From: Porphyridium purpureum
Lineage: Eukaryota > Rhodophyta > Bangiophyceae > Porphyridiales > Porphyridiaceae
Direction: 5' to 3'
Assembly: GCA_008690995.1 (NCBI GenBank)
Contig: VRMN01000002.1
Span: 620,001 to 684,000, forward strand
DNA: 64,000 nucleotides
Shown in pieces: positions 17,801 through 27,423 of this stretch. A program made the translations under genes and the position numbers. How positions within the stretch are numbered: the first letter of the stretch is position 1; the number at the start of each line of letters is the position of its first letter. The notes under the pieces are model-generated. The model saw nothing but the letters and a program-made list of their open reading frames with translations. It did no database searches and was not told the DNA's origin.

Positions 17801-19381
17801 CTACGCATCACCCAAGTGTGTGGGGAGCTCGTACGCTTTCACCGGTCGCGAACTGTTCGTCATGTACATCATCCCTGCAATGTCGAGCGCGAACGCGGAT
17901 AAAAGCCACAAAGAGAAGCCACCGGGCTCAATGCCGTTGTAGAACGCGGAAAATATTCCAGCGATCAGGAAAGGAATCACCATGCTCATTTTGAGCAACG
18001 ATCGCTGACCAAGCGCCGTTGAAACTAGTGATCGCACGTAAAACGGAATCACGACGTAGAAAAACCCAATAAAAGTCGACCCCCCAACTGCATGCATAAT
18101 GTCTCCGGGTTGAAGCCACGACTTCGTGAAAAAACAAGCTAAAAGCCCAATGGGGCAAGAGAGGAATGCCGCACAAGTTACCATCATGCTGTAGTACCGC
18201 TTGGCACCTCCCACCTCTGTGGCCAGCTTGCGATTCTCTTCGCGAAAAAGCTGCGTGAGCATCGACGACAATAGGATCAACAAAACACCGATTTCTCCGC
18301 GAATGCCAACTGTATCTTTTGTAGAGCTGATAATGGCCTCCATTTCACGCCGCGACAACGACTTTTTCTCTGGATCCAGACGTGATCCATTTGAATCCCT
18401 AGCCCGGGAGATGTTTTGAGCAGAAAAGTTCCCCTCTTCCACACGTTCCGCATCTTCCGCCTCCTCGCCCTGATTTATCTGCTCCGCACTCAAGAGATGC
18501 CGCCGACCCTCGGCAAAGCCCGCGTGGGAGCTAGCAAGTTGGGTGTCTATTGAAAACACCTCCTCTGCTAGCAAATGGCGGCGGGAATACACGTCTGCAC
18601 GGAAGCGGTGCTTACGATTTTGTAAGTTTTCGTCGTCCGCTGCCGCCGCGGGACGGTGGAACGGGTTGTCTTCGGGAGCGCGAGAGTTCATATCGTGCAT
18701 GACATGCTGAAGCTTCTCGATGCCCAGGTGCGTTTTCTCGAGAAAGCCATGCTCCGCCTTTGTCACAACTGCGGGCGTTTTTGCTTCGCCGCTTGCGTCG
18801 TACATGATGAGCACATATGCCATCAGAATGAGCAGAGCGCCTCTTGTTTTCATCCGCGAAGGCTTTTCCTTTCCGCTCAAGGTGGCGTAAACATAAAGCA
18901 TAGGCAATTCAGCGCCTTCCATCAAAAATGCGCGCATGGGCCCGCACCGTTTAAGGCCAAACATCCAAGCCAAATGGCAAGCCAGATACCCGAGCGCGTT
19001 CAGCACGAGTCGCTTGAGTCGTGGAGTCCCGATTTTCCTGCCTTTCCAAGGCATTTGCATGGCCAACAAGACGCTCGCCGCGGCCAGCATGTACAGGCAA
19101 ACACATAAGGGCACGGGAATGTGAGCCAGAATGGCGTTGTTCGCTGTCGCTGCATCATCTTCAGCCAAGCGTGGCGCGGACATCATACTAAACGACACAA
19201 ACACGCCCAGCACGCGTGCGACGTGTGTCAATGCCATTACCAATCGGGCTGAGCCCGAGTTGATGACCATGCGCGAAGCGTCTGCGTTGTCTGCGCGGAT
19301 TGCACCCGCTCTTGCCGCCGAGCTCGCAGTCACAATGCTTGCGCCGGGCGCATTCTTCCCGATCATGAGATTGTTCGGCAT
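17801..19381 (-). CDS. Stand-alone homologue of the ZnT5 (SLC30A5) N-terminal membrane half
   Basis: 526 aa from ATG 19381 (MPNNLMIGKNAPG); the frame has an earlier ATG at 19639, but the extra 86 residues look like GC-rich leader. Multi-spanning membrane protein with about nine to ten hydrophobic segments. Two blocks match the N-terminal extension of human ZnT5/yeast Msc2: LAWMFGLKRCGPMRAFLMEG followed by MKTRGALLI, and GVLLILLSSMLTQLF followed by ENRKLATEVGGAKR (ZnT5: RKLSVDVGGAKR). Between them is a ~190-residue hydrophilic loop with scattered histidines. The chain ends after the last N-half helix; the cation diffusion facilitator domain that moves zinc is absent. In ZnT5 this half supports partner assembly in the early secretory pathway. 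A partner role here is inference. Weak resemblance to EamA/DMT transporters is the alternative. Confidence 0.7.
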   Translation of the reverse strand: MPNNLMIGKNAPGASIVTASSAARAGAIRADNADASRMVINSGSARLVMALTHVARVLGVFVSFSMMSAPRLAEDDAATANNAILAHIPVPLCVCLYMLAAASVLLAMQMPWKGRKIGTPRLKRLVLNALGYLACHLAWMFGLKRCGPMRAFLMEGAELPMLYVYATLSGKEKPSRMKTRGALLILMAYVLIMYDASGEAKTPAVVTKAEHGFLEKTHLGIEKLQHVMHDMNSRAPEDNPFHRPAAAADDENLQNRKHRFRADVYSRRHLLAEEVFSIDTQLASSHAGFAEGRRHLLSAEQINQGEEAEDAERVEEGNFSAQNISRARDSNGSRLDPEKKSLSRREMEAIISSTKDTVGIRGEIGVLLILLSSMLTQLFREENRKLATEVGGAKRYYSMMVTCAAFLSCPIGLLACFFTKSWLQPGDIMHAVGGSTFIGFFYVVIPFYVRSLVSTALGQRSLLKMSMVIPFLIAGIFSAFYNGIEPGGFSLWLLSAFALDIAGMMYMTNSSRPVKAYELPTHLGDA

Positions 19382-19920
19382 CGCGTGCGTGTGCCAAGCA
19401 TTCAGTGCGCGAGCCGAGCGGTCCGCCTCGGGTGCGCGCGCAGGCACGGCCAGACGCCTGCTCGGTCGAGCGATCCACAGCGCGCGCTCCTCACCCGCAA
19501 GCTCCGAGTCCAGCGGTTGTCGCGGGCGTCCCCCCTGCGGCGCGCAGCACCAGACGCGCAAGGCACACGGCAGCGCACGCGCTGTACCCCGCGCTGTACC
19601 CCGCGCGCTGTGCGTGGTGATGGCGATACAATGCTGCATTGCACCACAACTGAACTCTCTGCGAGCGCTCCCGCGCAACCGGACACCCGCGCTGGACTGC
19701 GCGGTGGCGTGCCGGGGCGAGCGCGGGGGCGCGCCTGCTCTGCGTGAGCGCGCAAGATTCGTTGCGTGCCAACGGCTTTCCGGGTTTTGCGTGTTTACGC
19801 CGCCACTGGTAGACGTGGGTAGTGCGCTGGAGCGAGGTGGGACGCGCAGAGACAGGGCGGGAGGGAGGGAGGGACGGAGGGAGGGACGGAGGGAGGGAGA
19901 GAGCGCGGCGGTGAGACGGC
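19382..19920. promoter_or_regulatory. Divergent promoter/leader region of ZnT5-like and G6PDH genes
   Basis: 539 bp. CTGTACCCCGCG occurs twice in tandem (near 19579-19602). The G6PDH leader side carries a purine tract, 19858-19911, built from GGGAGGGAGGGACGGAGGGA-type units with at least four closely spaced G3 runs. Confidence 0.5.
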
Positions 19921-21546
19921 ATGGCGGAAATGAACGGCGGCGCGGCCATGGATAAGGAAGCGCTGCTGAAGCGCGTGGGCTCGGAGAAGAAGCTGCACCG
20001 CGTGGACAGCTGCCCCTTCCTGAAGGATCACCTCACGGTCGTTGTCATCGGAGCATCGGGTGACCTGGCAAAGAAGAAGACCTACCCTTCTCTGTTCGCC
20101 CTGTGGAAGTCGCACTTTTTGCCTGAAAAAATCAAAATCGTCGGGTACGCGCGCTCCAAGATGTCTGACGCCGACCTGAGGGACAGGCTGCGGCCATTCC
20201 TCGTAGGTGCAAAGAGCGTCCACGGAAGGACCGATTCGCAGGTCGAGGACTTCTTGGAACACTGCGTCTACCGAAGTGGGGGATATGAGGAGGCCGAAGC
20301 GTGGAAAGGCGTGAATGAGGACTTGAATGAGATTGAGGCCAACAGCGGCATGTTAGAGTGCAACCGGCTGTTTTATTTTGCAGTTCCTCCGAATGTCTTT
20401 GCCCCCGCCGCGTCGGCAATCAAAGACAATTGCTGGAATCTGGAAGGAGGAAGGGAGGGTTGGAAACGCGTGATCATGGAAAAGCCGTTCGGGACGGATC
20501 TGAGCTCCTTCGAGTCCTTGTCGCAGCATTTGAGCTCTGTTTTTCAGGAGGAGGAAATGTACCGTATTGATCATTACCTCGGTAAGGAGATGGTTGCAAA
20601 CTTGCTGTACGTCCGATTTGCGAACATTATGTTTGAGCCGCTTTGGAACCGTCACTACATTAAGAGCGTAACGATTACCTTCAAGGAGGACATTGGAACG
20701 TACGGTCGCGGGGGCTACTTTGACAAAGTCGGAATCGTGCGCGACGTGATGCAGAACCACTTGCTTCAGGTGATGTCTATTGTTGCGATGGAGGCCCCGG
20801 TGCGGCTGGCTGGCGAACGATTCGATGAGTTCATTCGAGATGAAAAGGTGAAGGTCTTAGAATGCGTGGATGCGATTCGGCCTGAAGAAGTAGTGCTTGG
20901 ACAGTATACAGCTTCGCGTGATGGAAGTGAACCAGGTTATTTGGAGGACGAAGGAGTTCCGAAGGACAGCAACTGTCCGACCTTTGCCACCCTGGTCATG
21001 TGGATTCGAAACCAGCGCTGGGAGGGCGTTCCTTTTATCCTCAAGGCAGGAAAGGCTTTGAACGAACGAAAAGCGGAAGTGCGAATCCAATTTCACGCTG
21101 CAGCGGCGGGCGAATTTCTTTTCCCGAGCGCTGGGGAGCTTGTTCGGAACGAGCTTGTGTTCCGAATGCAGCCGAATGAAGCCATTTACATGAAAGCGAA
21201 CATGAAGCAACCTGGTCTTGGAGACAAAATAACAGTTTCAGAGCTTGATATGACGTACCGTAATGCATTCCCGGATGACTTCGACAAGCTACCAGACGCC
21301 TACACGCGGCTCATCCTGGAAGTTCTTCGAGGCAAGCATGCTGCGTTCGTTCGGGAGGACGAGCTTCGAGTTTCTTGGAAGATCTTCACGCCTCTTCTCG
21401 AGAAACTGGAAAGTCAAAAGCCGACCTCATATGTTTTCGGGACGCGTGGCCCGAAAGAGTCGGATGAGTTGATTTCCAAGCTTGGCTTCCGTTACCACGG
21501 TGGATTTTACAAGTACTTGAAGAGCATTCCAGGCAAAGTGGGTTAG
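19921..21546 (+). CDS. G6PD: Glucose-6-phosphate 1-dehydrogenase
   Basis: 541 aa. Oxidises glucose-6-phosphate to 6-phosphogluconolactone with NADP+, the entry step of the oxidative pentose phosphate pathway. The dinucleotide-binding motif is GASGDLAKKK (44-53). The active-site signature RIDHYLGKE (about 215-223) carries the catalytic His and the substrate lysine, and VIMEKPFG precedes it as in the family. Length matches eukaryotic enzymes. The ATG at 19921 gives a short hydrophilic N-terminus (MAEMNGGAAMDKEAL) without an obvious transit peptide, so a cytosolic isoform is favoured; a second ATG at 19948 is possible. Leader is a G-rich tandem tract directly upstream of the ATG. Confidence 0.97.
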   Translation: MAEMNGGAAMDKEALLKRVGSEKKLHRVDSCPFLKDHLTVVVIGASGDLAKKKTYPSLFALWKSHFLPEKIKIVGYARSKMSDADLRDRLRPFLVGAKSVHGRTDSQVEDFLEHCVYRSGGYEEAEAWKGVNEDLNEIEANSGMLECNRLFYFAVPPNVFAPAASAIKDNCWNLEGGREGWKRVIMEKPFGTDLSSFESLSQHLSSVFQEEEMYRIDHYLGKEMVANLLYVRFANIMFEPLWNRHYIKSVTITFKEDIGTYGRGGYFDKVGIVRDVMQNHLLQVMSIVAMEAPVRLAGERFDEFIRDEKVKVLECVDAIRPEEVVLGQYTASRDGSEPGYLEDEGVPKDSNCPTFATLVMWIRNQRWEGVPFILKAGKALNERKAEVRIQFHAAAAGEFLFPSAGELVRNELVFRMQPNEAIYMKANMKQPGLGDKITVSELDMTYRNAFPDDFDKLPDAYTRLILEVLRGKHAAFVREDELRVSWKIFTPLLEKLESQKPTSYVFGTRGPKESDELISKLGFRYHGGFYKYLKSIPGKVG

Positions 21547-21961
21547 TAGAGTTCAGGGACATTTATTCCGCATCTGTTTTGTTTGTGAAGTCGTGAGAGG
21601 GAGTACAGACGCGCCCCAGACCCTGGTAAACCGGGGATTAGAAATTCTTCTTGATTCCGCTCTGCTTCGTATGCTCTGTCGAACGAGTGCGAGCACCGAT
21701 CGCTTGTTGCGCGGTCACGGGTGAAATATTCGTGGACTGAGAGAAACCCAATCGGAGGAGAACATGCCGTTCACAGTAAACATGATTGATCAATACATTT
21801 TCGCTGTTACATAAAGTCTTTTTCGAAGCCGCGGCGACAGCTTTTTGCGAAGGACGCGCGGCAGATGGTTAACGTTCGGAAGCGACAAACGTGAGTCATT
21901 TCACCGAGGAATTTGGAGCGCGGCACATTTTGAACGCAGAAGAATACTTTTTTCGAGGGTT
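21547..21961. other. Intergenic between convergent G6PDH and eIF4E genes
   Basis: 415 bp between two stops. It contains both 3' UTRs and no recognisable gene. Confidence 0.4.
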
Positions 21962-22618
21962 TTACACAGTCGCGTACTGTTGCTTGTCTTTCTTTCCGTG
22001 TGCTTGCGCCATGGATTCCTTGTTCAGCTCGAAGTCAATAAAGAAGCTCAGATTCAGGTGAGCTTTCCATTCACGCCCGATGCGCTTGACCAAATCCACA
22101 TCACTCGACGTTTGTGTCCACAAAGCCAGAAAATTGTCTTTGCGGCCATGGCGCACTTTCAGCACCAAGCCACTGAGGTCGTCCGAGCAGTCCGGAGAAA
22201 AGTTGTCGCCTACTATAAATAGAACAGAGCGGATGTAGTAGTCGTCCAACTTCTTATGCTCTGACTTTGTTAAATTGAGGATCCACCTCCCTCCGTCGGC
22301 GTTCTTGGGATCCTCCCACTCCGGCTTTATGCCTTCCTTGAAAAGCAGAAAGGAGCTGTTCGGTTCGAGCTGCGACGGCATGATGACGTTGTTCACCACG
22401 CACCACATCTTCTCGAGTGTGTCAAAGGTGGTGACCACGCGCACATTCTGGCCCCATGTCTGCGTATTCTTGACCTTTGCTGGTCCGTCGTACCAGAATG
22501 TCCACTTGAACTGCAAGGGTGACTGCGACGCCAGGCTGGTCAGGCCGGACTCCGGCAGGTTTGGCGCGGGGGCCTCACCGTTCGCGTCCACGCCATCCTT
22601 TCCGTTACCCTCCATCAT
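21962..22618 (-). CDS. EIF4E: Translation initiation factor eIF4E (mRNA cap-binding)
   Basis: 218 aa. Binds the 7-methylguanosine cap and recruits eIF4G. The cap-stacking tryptophans are both present: W55 (NTQTWGQNVR) and W101 with the following E102 (KPEWEDPKNADGGRW). The dorsal residue for eIF4G/4E-BP binding is W72 (TLEKMWCVVNN). Length and the GGRW, KVRHGRKDN and DLVKRIG elements match class I eIF4E. Start at the first of two consecutive ATGs (22618). Cytoplasmic. Confidence 0.95.
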   Translation of the reverse strand: MMEGNGKDGVDANGEAPAPNLPESGLTSLASQSPLQFKWTFWYDGPAKVKNTQTWGQNVRVVTTFDTLEKMWCVVNNVIMPSQLEPNSSFLLFKEGIKPEWEDPKNADGGRWILNLTKSEHKKLDDYYIRSVLFIVGDNFSPDCSDDLSGLVLKVRHGRKDNFLALWTQTSSDVDLVKRIGREWKAHLNLSFFIDFELNKESMAQAHGKKDKQQYATV

Positions 22619-23237
22619 GCCGCTCGCCGCGCCTGCCCCTCGAAATACCTCCGCTGTGCTGGCTCACCGATCGCTCTCACGCCGCTGTTTCGCTCTGCCT
22701 GCCCGCACCAACCTTCGACCCCGCCCACGCACGCCTGCGTCTTCCCCTGCGCGACGTGCGCACGCAAGCCGTCCACCCCGAGCGCGGCCACTACTGAAAC
22801 AGCGCGGATTTGGCAGCAGCCGGCTCCCCACCGCCGTGAGGAGGTACAGTTCAAACGGTGTGAGAGTTCAGCGCGAGGCGCGCAGCAAAGAAGTACACCG
22901 CGGTTCAGCTTGCGCGAGCCTGCCGCTCTGCTCGGCTGCGCATGAGCGGGCAGCGGCGGCTCGTCGCGCTCCCGGCTTGCGAGCAGCGCCGCGGCACGTC
23001 CTAGCGCAGAAAGGCAGCGCCGCCGCTCCCTTCGCCTGAATTTGCGCTAAGCAGACTGGATCACCCGCTGCCGTCGCATTCTGCAGCACCGACGAACACA
23101 CCGGTTCCGATCCGGTTCGGTCTGCATGTGCTGAGCTGTTCTCCACGTGATTGTCTACCCCTTCTGACCAGATTTGGTCGTCTGCGCTACACACAAAATC
23201 ACTTTACACACACAAACTACCTGGGAACAATACTGCA
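22619..23237. other. Upstream region of eIF4E and 3' flank of the RING gene
   Basis: 619 bp. A GTACAGT site lies at 22844-22850, 226 bp upstream of the eIF4E ATG. Open frames here are compositional. No gene recognised. Confidence 0.4.
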
Positions 23238-23615
23238 TCAGCCAGTACATAGACGCATCCGCTGAGCACAAACTGGACAATATGAACTGCGCTCAAGCCA
23301 TTCGTAAATACAGGCCAGATGGAAAGTATGATTGCACTCACTTGTGATTTGCGGATTCTCTGTTGTGTATTCTTCCAAGCATGTGGGACACACATCCTCA
23401 TCCGCTTCCACAAGGTTATATATAGTATTGGGGTCCGCAACCAAAGGAGGAGGGACCGGAGGCGCTCGCGACCCATCTTCAAACCCAATATTCTTTTCAG
23501 GCATCTTTTTCGGCTGACTTGGGTACGTTTCGGAAGTGGTTCCCCTTGTAGACGTGGACGAAGCAGTCCAATCTACTGAAGCCGGCTCTTCCGGCCTCGC
23601 GCAACACTGGCCCAT
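23238..23615 (-). CDS. Small RING-H2 E3 ubiquitin ligase with N-terminal lipidation signal
   Basis: 125 aa from ATG 23615 (MGQCCARPEEP); the frame upstream has no ATG. Gly2 with Cys4 and Cys5 is the arrangement of N-myristoylated, palmitoylated membrane-attached ligases. The C-terminal RING-H2 uses C76, C79, C94, H96, H99, C102, C113 and C116 (VCPTCLEEY, CNHTFHLACIYEWLERS, YCPVC). The whole layout matches a plant and algal family of short RING proteins in which a linker precedes EDVCPTCLEEY. Predicted to recruit an E2 and ubiquitinate membrane-proximal targets; the substrate is unknown. Confidence 0.9.
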   Translation of the reverse strand: MGQCCARPEEPASVDWTASSTSTRGTTSETYPSQPKKMPEKNIGFEDGSRAPPVPPPLVADPNTIYNLVEADEDVCPTCLEEYTTENPQITSECNHTFHLACIYEWLERSSYCPVCAQRMRLCTG

Positions 23616-25761
23616 CACACGGCCGCGCGCTCCGCATACCTCGCGAACTCGTTGGCTCGCTAGCACCTAGCCGATGGAAACACTAAGCGCGTCTCGCCTC
23701 CTGAAAGGGTTCTGATCCCTGCGAACCTGGTCCAAGCGGGTGCAAGACTTGTGGTAATTCGGCTTGCAGTCAGACGCTTCAACCTAGGTCTCCGCGAAAC
23801 CTGCTTTTCTCAGACGCTTCCTTTTTTTCCCCCCGCGCAAAACTAGCGACAGCGCGCACTTTCCTCGAAGACAGCGTACAGCCCTGACAACGTTTCTTTC
23901 CCCCGCGCGCACGCGGTTGTGTTCGCATGCGTCAGCGCGCGCTCACGCGCTCTAACCCCTGTCCTGCCCCACCTCTCACTTGCCACGGCGCGCTCACTCA
24001 CGCAGAGTGCATGACGCCGCAGCCGCGTGCGTGTGCCCTGGCTCTGTCACCCGTCTCGCGCACGCCAGCCGCTCACACCCACCACCACTGGCGCAACACC
24101 CAAACCACCACCCAGCCCGCCCGTCCACTCCAACGCAGAGCTCGTGTAAGCCTCTGTATGAGTAAGCGGGAAATCCTGTTATCTAAATTTTGCAAGCAAA
24201 ATGATCCATTTTGCAAGAGAACGGGCAGCGCCAGGCAACAAAGGGACATCAGGGGAGGCCGGAAGGAAAAGGGAAACGGGACATGTCTGGCGATTGCAGC
24301 GCGTTAGTGGCGGACGAGCTCAACATTGGCCACAGGCACGCGACACAATGATTATCTTCCAGGTAATCGCCAAACTTTTGACTGTTTTTGCTCCACAAAT
24401 ATGCACGGTAGCCTGGAGTTGACGGTTCGTCTGCATTGTCAATTCCTCAATACAATGCGAATCTTCGCTTCTGTCGCCGCCGTGACATTCAAGGTATTCG
24501 AATTGCCGTTTTTCTCTTTCTGTGTTTCCAAAGCGGACAAGTGAAGCGAAATGACGTGCTTTGAGCACCCAATTGAAGTTGTGGTAGCTGCCGCGCTTTT
24601 GTTTGAATCCACAAGGCCCTGAATGCGTCCACTCTTCTCATCTGAAAGGTCCAGTTTGTGTCCTACGGTGTCCAAATGAAGCTCTTCACAAGTTGCGACG
24701 AATGTGCATGTACTGGCTTCTGCTGAATCGCGGGTGTCCGAGATGTCACGCTTCTCGCACTGCCATCATCCGCCTCGACCCATAAATATATTGCGCAAGG
24801 TGTCTGACGAACCCCGTCGTAATGCTTTTGGAGTACGAGGTTAAAACTTTTGAATCGGTGCACGGGTCTTCCGGAGAATCTGCACCTCGTCAGAGTGTTG
24901 ACTGTCAGACTTTGGGTGATTAATTCGCTCCTTTCTCGCTATTTTCCCACTAACCTTGGTCTAGGCTAGAGCTCAAGATACGAATTCTGGCGACGCAACG
25001 TACTTCACGGCGTTCTTTAAGACGCATGGCGGGCTGATTCAAGCCAATTAAACTCCCGGATGAGAACCAGACAATTACAACTCTGGGCATTTTCAGGCTA
25101 CAGGATTTCGGCTCTACGCACTACAATTGTGCCCACAAAATGCACAAGTAATTGTCGCTCCTGATTTATAATTCACATCATGCCTCTCCACAGAAAGCTC
25201 GCAGCGCGATGCAAAGCAGCCGCATGTGAGCGGATACTGCCCAAAGCAGGTCCGCGCCCTTCGCGGGCCGCGCGCTGCCGAGGAACGTCTGCCATGCTGT
25301 TGCACGCGTCCCGATTCCTCACGCGCGACTTTGAAGCACAAATGGTTTGGTGCCAGAATGGTTTGGGGTGTAACCGATAGACCGATCAGCGAGGTCAAAC
25401 TCGACCACAAGGTATCATGAGCAATCACAATCGCGAAACGGCAATATTCTACCAGAAAATTTTCATCCTTTAGCACCTGCTGTTTTGGGGAAGTTGGAAA
25501 GCTCCGCACCGGGGTTTGAGAGAATTATTTCCAAATTGGACTCGCGCAAACCGGAGCAACTTGGAGAGGCAGCGTGACGCGGAGCAATGCAGGTGTGACA
25601 TGCTGTTATGCATTGCTCACGGACCGTAATGAATATGGACGCCATATTTCCATATTCTCCAGGGGCAGAGTCTGTCACTATAATCTGGGCCAGAGTAGTG
25701 GCGAGCAATGTTACCTTTTTAGTCACATTGGCGGTCTCCTCCCACCTTGACGCTTATTTCG
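23616..25761. other. 2.1-kb stretch without a clear gene; possible transposon debris
   Basis: The longest non-genic stretch apart from the transposon. A GTACAG site (23876-23881) may belong to the RING promoter. At 24640-24780 (+) a short frame has a Cys-rich pattern (CVLRCPN...LHKLRR...LLNRGCPRCH) like the zinc ribbon of some transposases. At 25463-25726 (-) another reads LAQIIVTDSAPGEYGNMASI, resembling the TD motif region of MULE-type transposases. Neither is long enough to prove. An 87-bp imperfect hairpin sits at 25070-25156. I found no tRNA or snRNA. Confidence 0.35.
25070..25156. repeat. Imperfect inverted repeat (hairpin)
   Basis: GACAATTAC at 25070-25078 is matched by GTAATTGTC at 25148-25156, and CATTTT near 25088 by AAAATG at 25137-25142. 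The arms span ~20-24 bases with a ~43-base loop. It could be a small terminal-inverted-repeat element remnant or an RNA hairpin. Confidence 0.45.
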
Positions 25762-27234
25762 TCATTCGTCAAAGATATTCCCTGCATACGTGGGAAAGTA
25801 CCTGATAGCGTTCGGGTCCGGCTCATTCCGGCGCACCTTCTGCAGTTTCAGATACTCAAGGAGCAAGATTCGGACGTACATGGTGATCGCATCAACCCGC
25901 AGATAGTCTCGCGCAAAGACTTGACTTTCGCGCATGACGTCGTAAGTCTCTCTCTTTTGGCGCCACTCGCGAACCGTTCGCGTCAAGTTGGCCATGCTCA
26001 TGTCGACCGGAATGTAGTGTACAAACGCTTTGAGTAGCGGTTCAAACCACTGACCACAAGGAAGCACGCTGATCAGCGGACAGCTCGAGCTGAACAAAAT
26101 CCAAGGCAACCGATTTGACCACAGCCGCTCCTCCTCGGTGTGAATGTTGAACAAGTACTGCTGCTGCAATGCCGGGGTCACAAAGGCCTCGCCATCTCCT
26201 GAATCGCAGCACTCAAGACCACACCTGCCACGCACGCGCGCCTCCACTAGGTCTCTTTCTTTCCTCGATAAGCGGTCGATTGCCGAAGCTCCAATCTGAC
26301 CACATGCGTCTTCTGCCCGACTTTCATCTGCAAACATGCTTGAAGGTGCGACTTTCCCTGAAAATACAGCCTTAGGCTTCTTCTTTTCCATTGCCAAAGA
26401 GTCCTCGAGTCCTAGATCTACCATCCGTTCGTCCCACTCTTGTGGTTGTATGCCTTTGCGGTACATGAAACCATCTGGATGGGCGTCACGCAATGATTCA
26501 CCCAGACTCATGGGGAAGGGGATGTTTGACGACACGTCGCACCGAGCGACCGAAAACACGGGCCGCGCAACGCCATCGCTCTCTGGCAGATTGTACGTGT
26601 GTGTCGTGTCTGTGCTTTGGATTGGATCTGCCACTGACACGACAAATTCAATGCCGTCTACAAACTCGCCTCGGCCAGTGATATCTTTGAGAGCAAGTTT
26701 GACCCACTCGAGAGCTTCCCTCATACGCATCTGATGCTCCACACCGCCGCGCCGGTGAATGCGCCGCGGGTCAACAAGCCATATGGTACCGTCCACGATC
26801 TGAATCATGAAGCACTCGGTGCAGGACTCTCGCGCATAGATGCCCATGTATGAGGCTGGATAAATACCCGAGCTGCGAGCAAAAGGCCCAAGATACAACT
26901 TCACAAGCTCTTCATAGCGAGCGCTGATAAATTGTTCATCGTGTTCCGCAAGCAACTGAGTCTTGCGAAAGTGACTGAACTGGAGCTTCCTACCCTCAAC
27001 GAGCTTTGAGAACACGCTCCGGTACGCCAGAACAAATGTACTCTCACCGAAAAGTGCCCCAAACACGTACGCAGCAACGACCACGAGCGCCACGGTGAGC
27101 AAGCTCCGGTGGGCGACCGCAAGTTCACGCGCCTTCTGCGCGTACGGCTGAGCCTCGGCACGCGCGTGCGAAAAGTAACCTTGCGCGGTCGCAATGAGCT
27201 TGCGCACAGCGGAGGATTTCTTTACGATGGCCAT
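25762..27234 (-). CDS. GT90 (CAP10-like) glycosyltransferase, type II membrane protein
   Basis: 490 aa from ATG 27234 (MAIVKKSSAVRK). A single N-terminal membrane anchor (about 45-65, LLTVALVVVAAYVFGALFG) places the catalytic part in the Golgi/ER lumen. The CAP10 domain lies in the C-terminal two thirds: FSGKVAPSSMFADESR, then QQQYLFNIHTEEERLWSNRL and the canonical LLKAFVHYIPVDMSMANL, which matches the L.P..HYVPV.....DL signature. GT90 enzymes include POGLUT1 and fungal capsule xylosyltransferases. In a red alga with a sulfated xylose-rich mucilage a xylosyltransferase role is tempting, but the donor cannot be read from sequence. Head-to-head with the HDHD5-like gene, ATGs 190 bp apart. Confidence 0.82.
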   Translation of the reverse strand: MAIVKKSSAVRKLIATAQGYFSHARAEAQPYAQKARELAVAHRSLLTVALVVVAAYVFGALFGESTFVLAYRSVFSKLVEGRKLQFSHFRKTQLLAEHDEQFISARYEELVKLYLGPFARSSGIYPASYMGIYARESCTECFMIQIVDGTIWLVDPRRIHRRGGVEHQMRMREALEWVKLALKDITGRGEFVDGIEFVVSVADPIQSTDTTHTYNLPESDGVARPVFSVARCDVSSNIPFPMSLGESLRDAHPDGFMYRKGIQPQEWDERMVDLGLEDSLAMEKKKPKAVFSGKVAPSSMFADESRAEDACGQIGASAIDRLSRKERDLVEARVRGRCGLECCDSGDGEAFVTPALQQQYLFNIHTEEERLWSNRLPWILFSSSCPLISVLPCGQWFEPLLKAFVHYIPVDMSMANLTRTVREWRQKRETYDVMRESQVFARDYLRVDAITMYVRILLLEYLKLQKVRRNEPDPNAIRYFPTYAGNIFDE

Positions 27235-27423
27235 GATGATGGCCACTCGCCATCCACCGCGTGTTGACCAATTGTACAAAGCGGATAACGTTTACGTGTC
27301 CCTCGGGGTAAGGCAGGCTTCAAATTATTCTTTCTTGTGGTGCGGTTTCCACGGGATGCTACGGATGCGTTTTGTTGGTTAGTCTGTTGCTCTGGATCGG
27401 TGGGTTTGGCATCGAATGCTCGC

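Noticed and set aside
23686-23770. tRNA-like stem AGGG-loop-CCCT near the RING gene
   Set aside because: The seven-base loop lacks TTCRA and no acceptor or anticodon arms could be paired.
27337-27423. Upstream extension of the HDHD5-like frame
   Set aside because: Begins at GTG with no ATG; lies in the divergent promoter of the GT90 gene.
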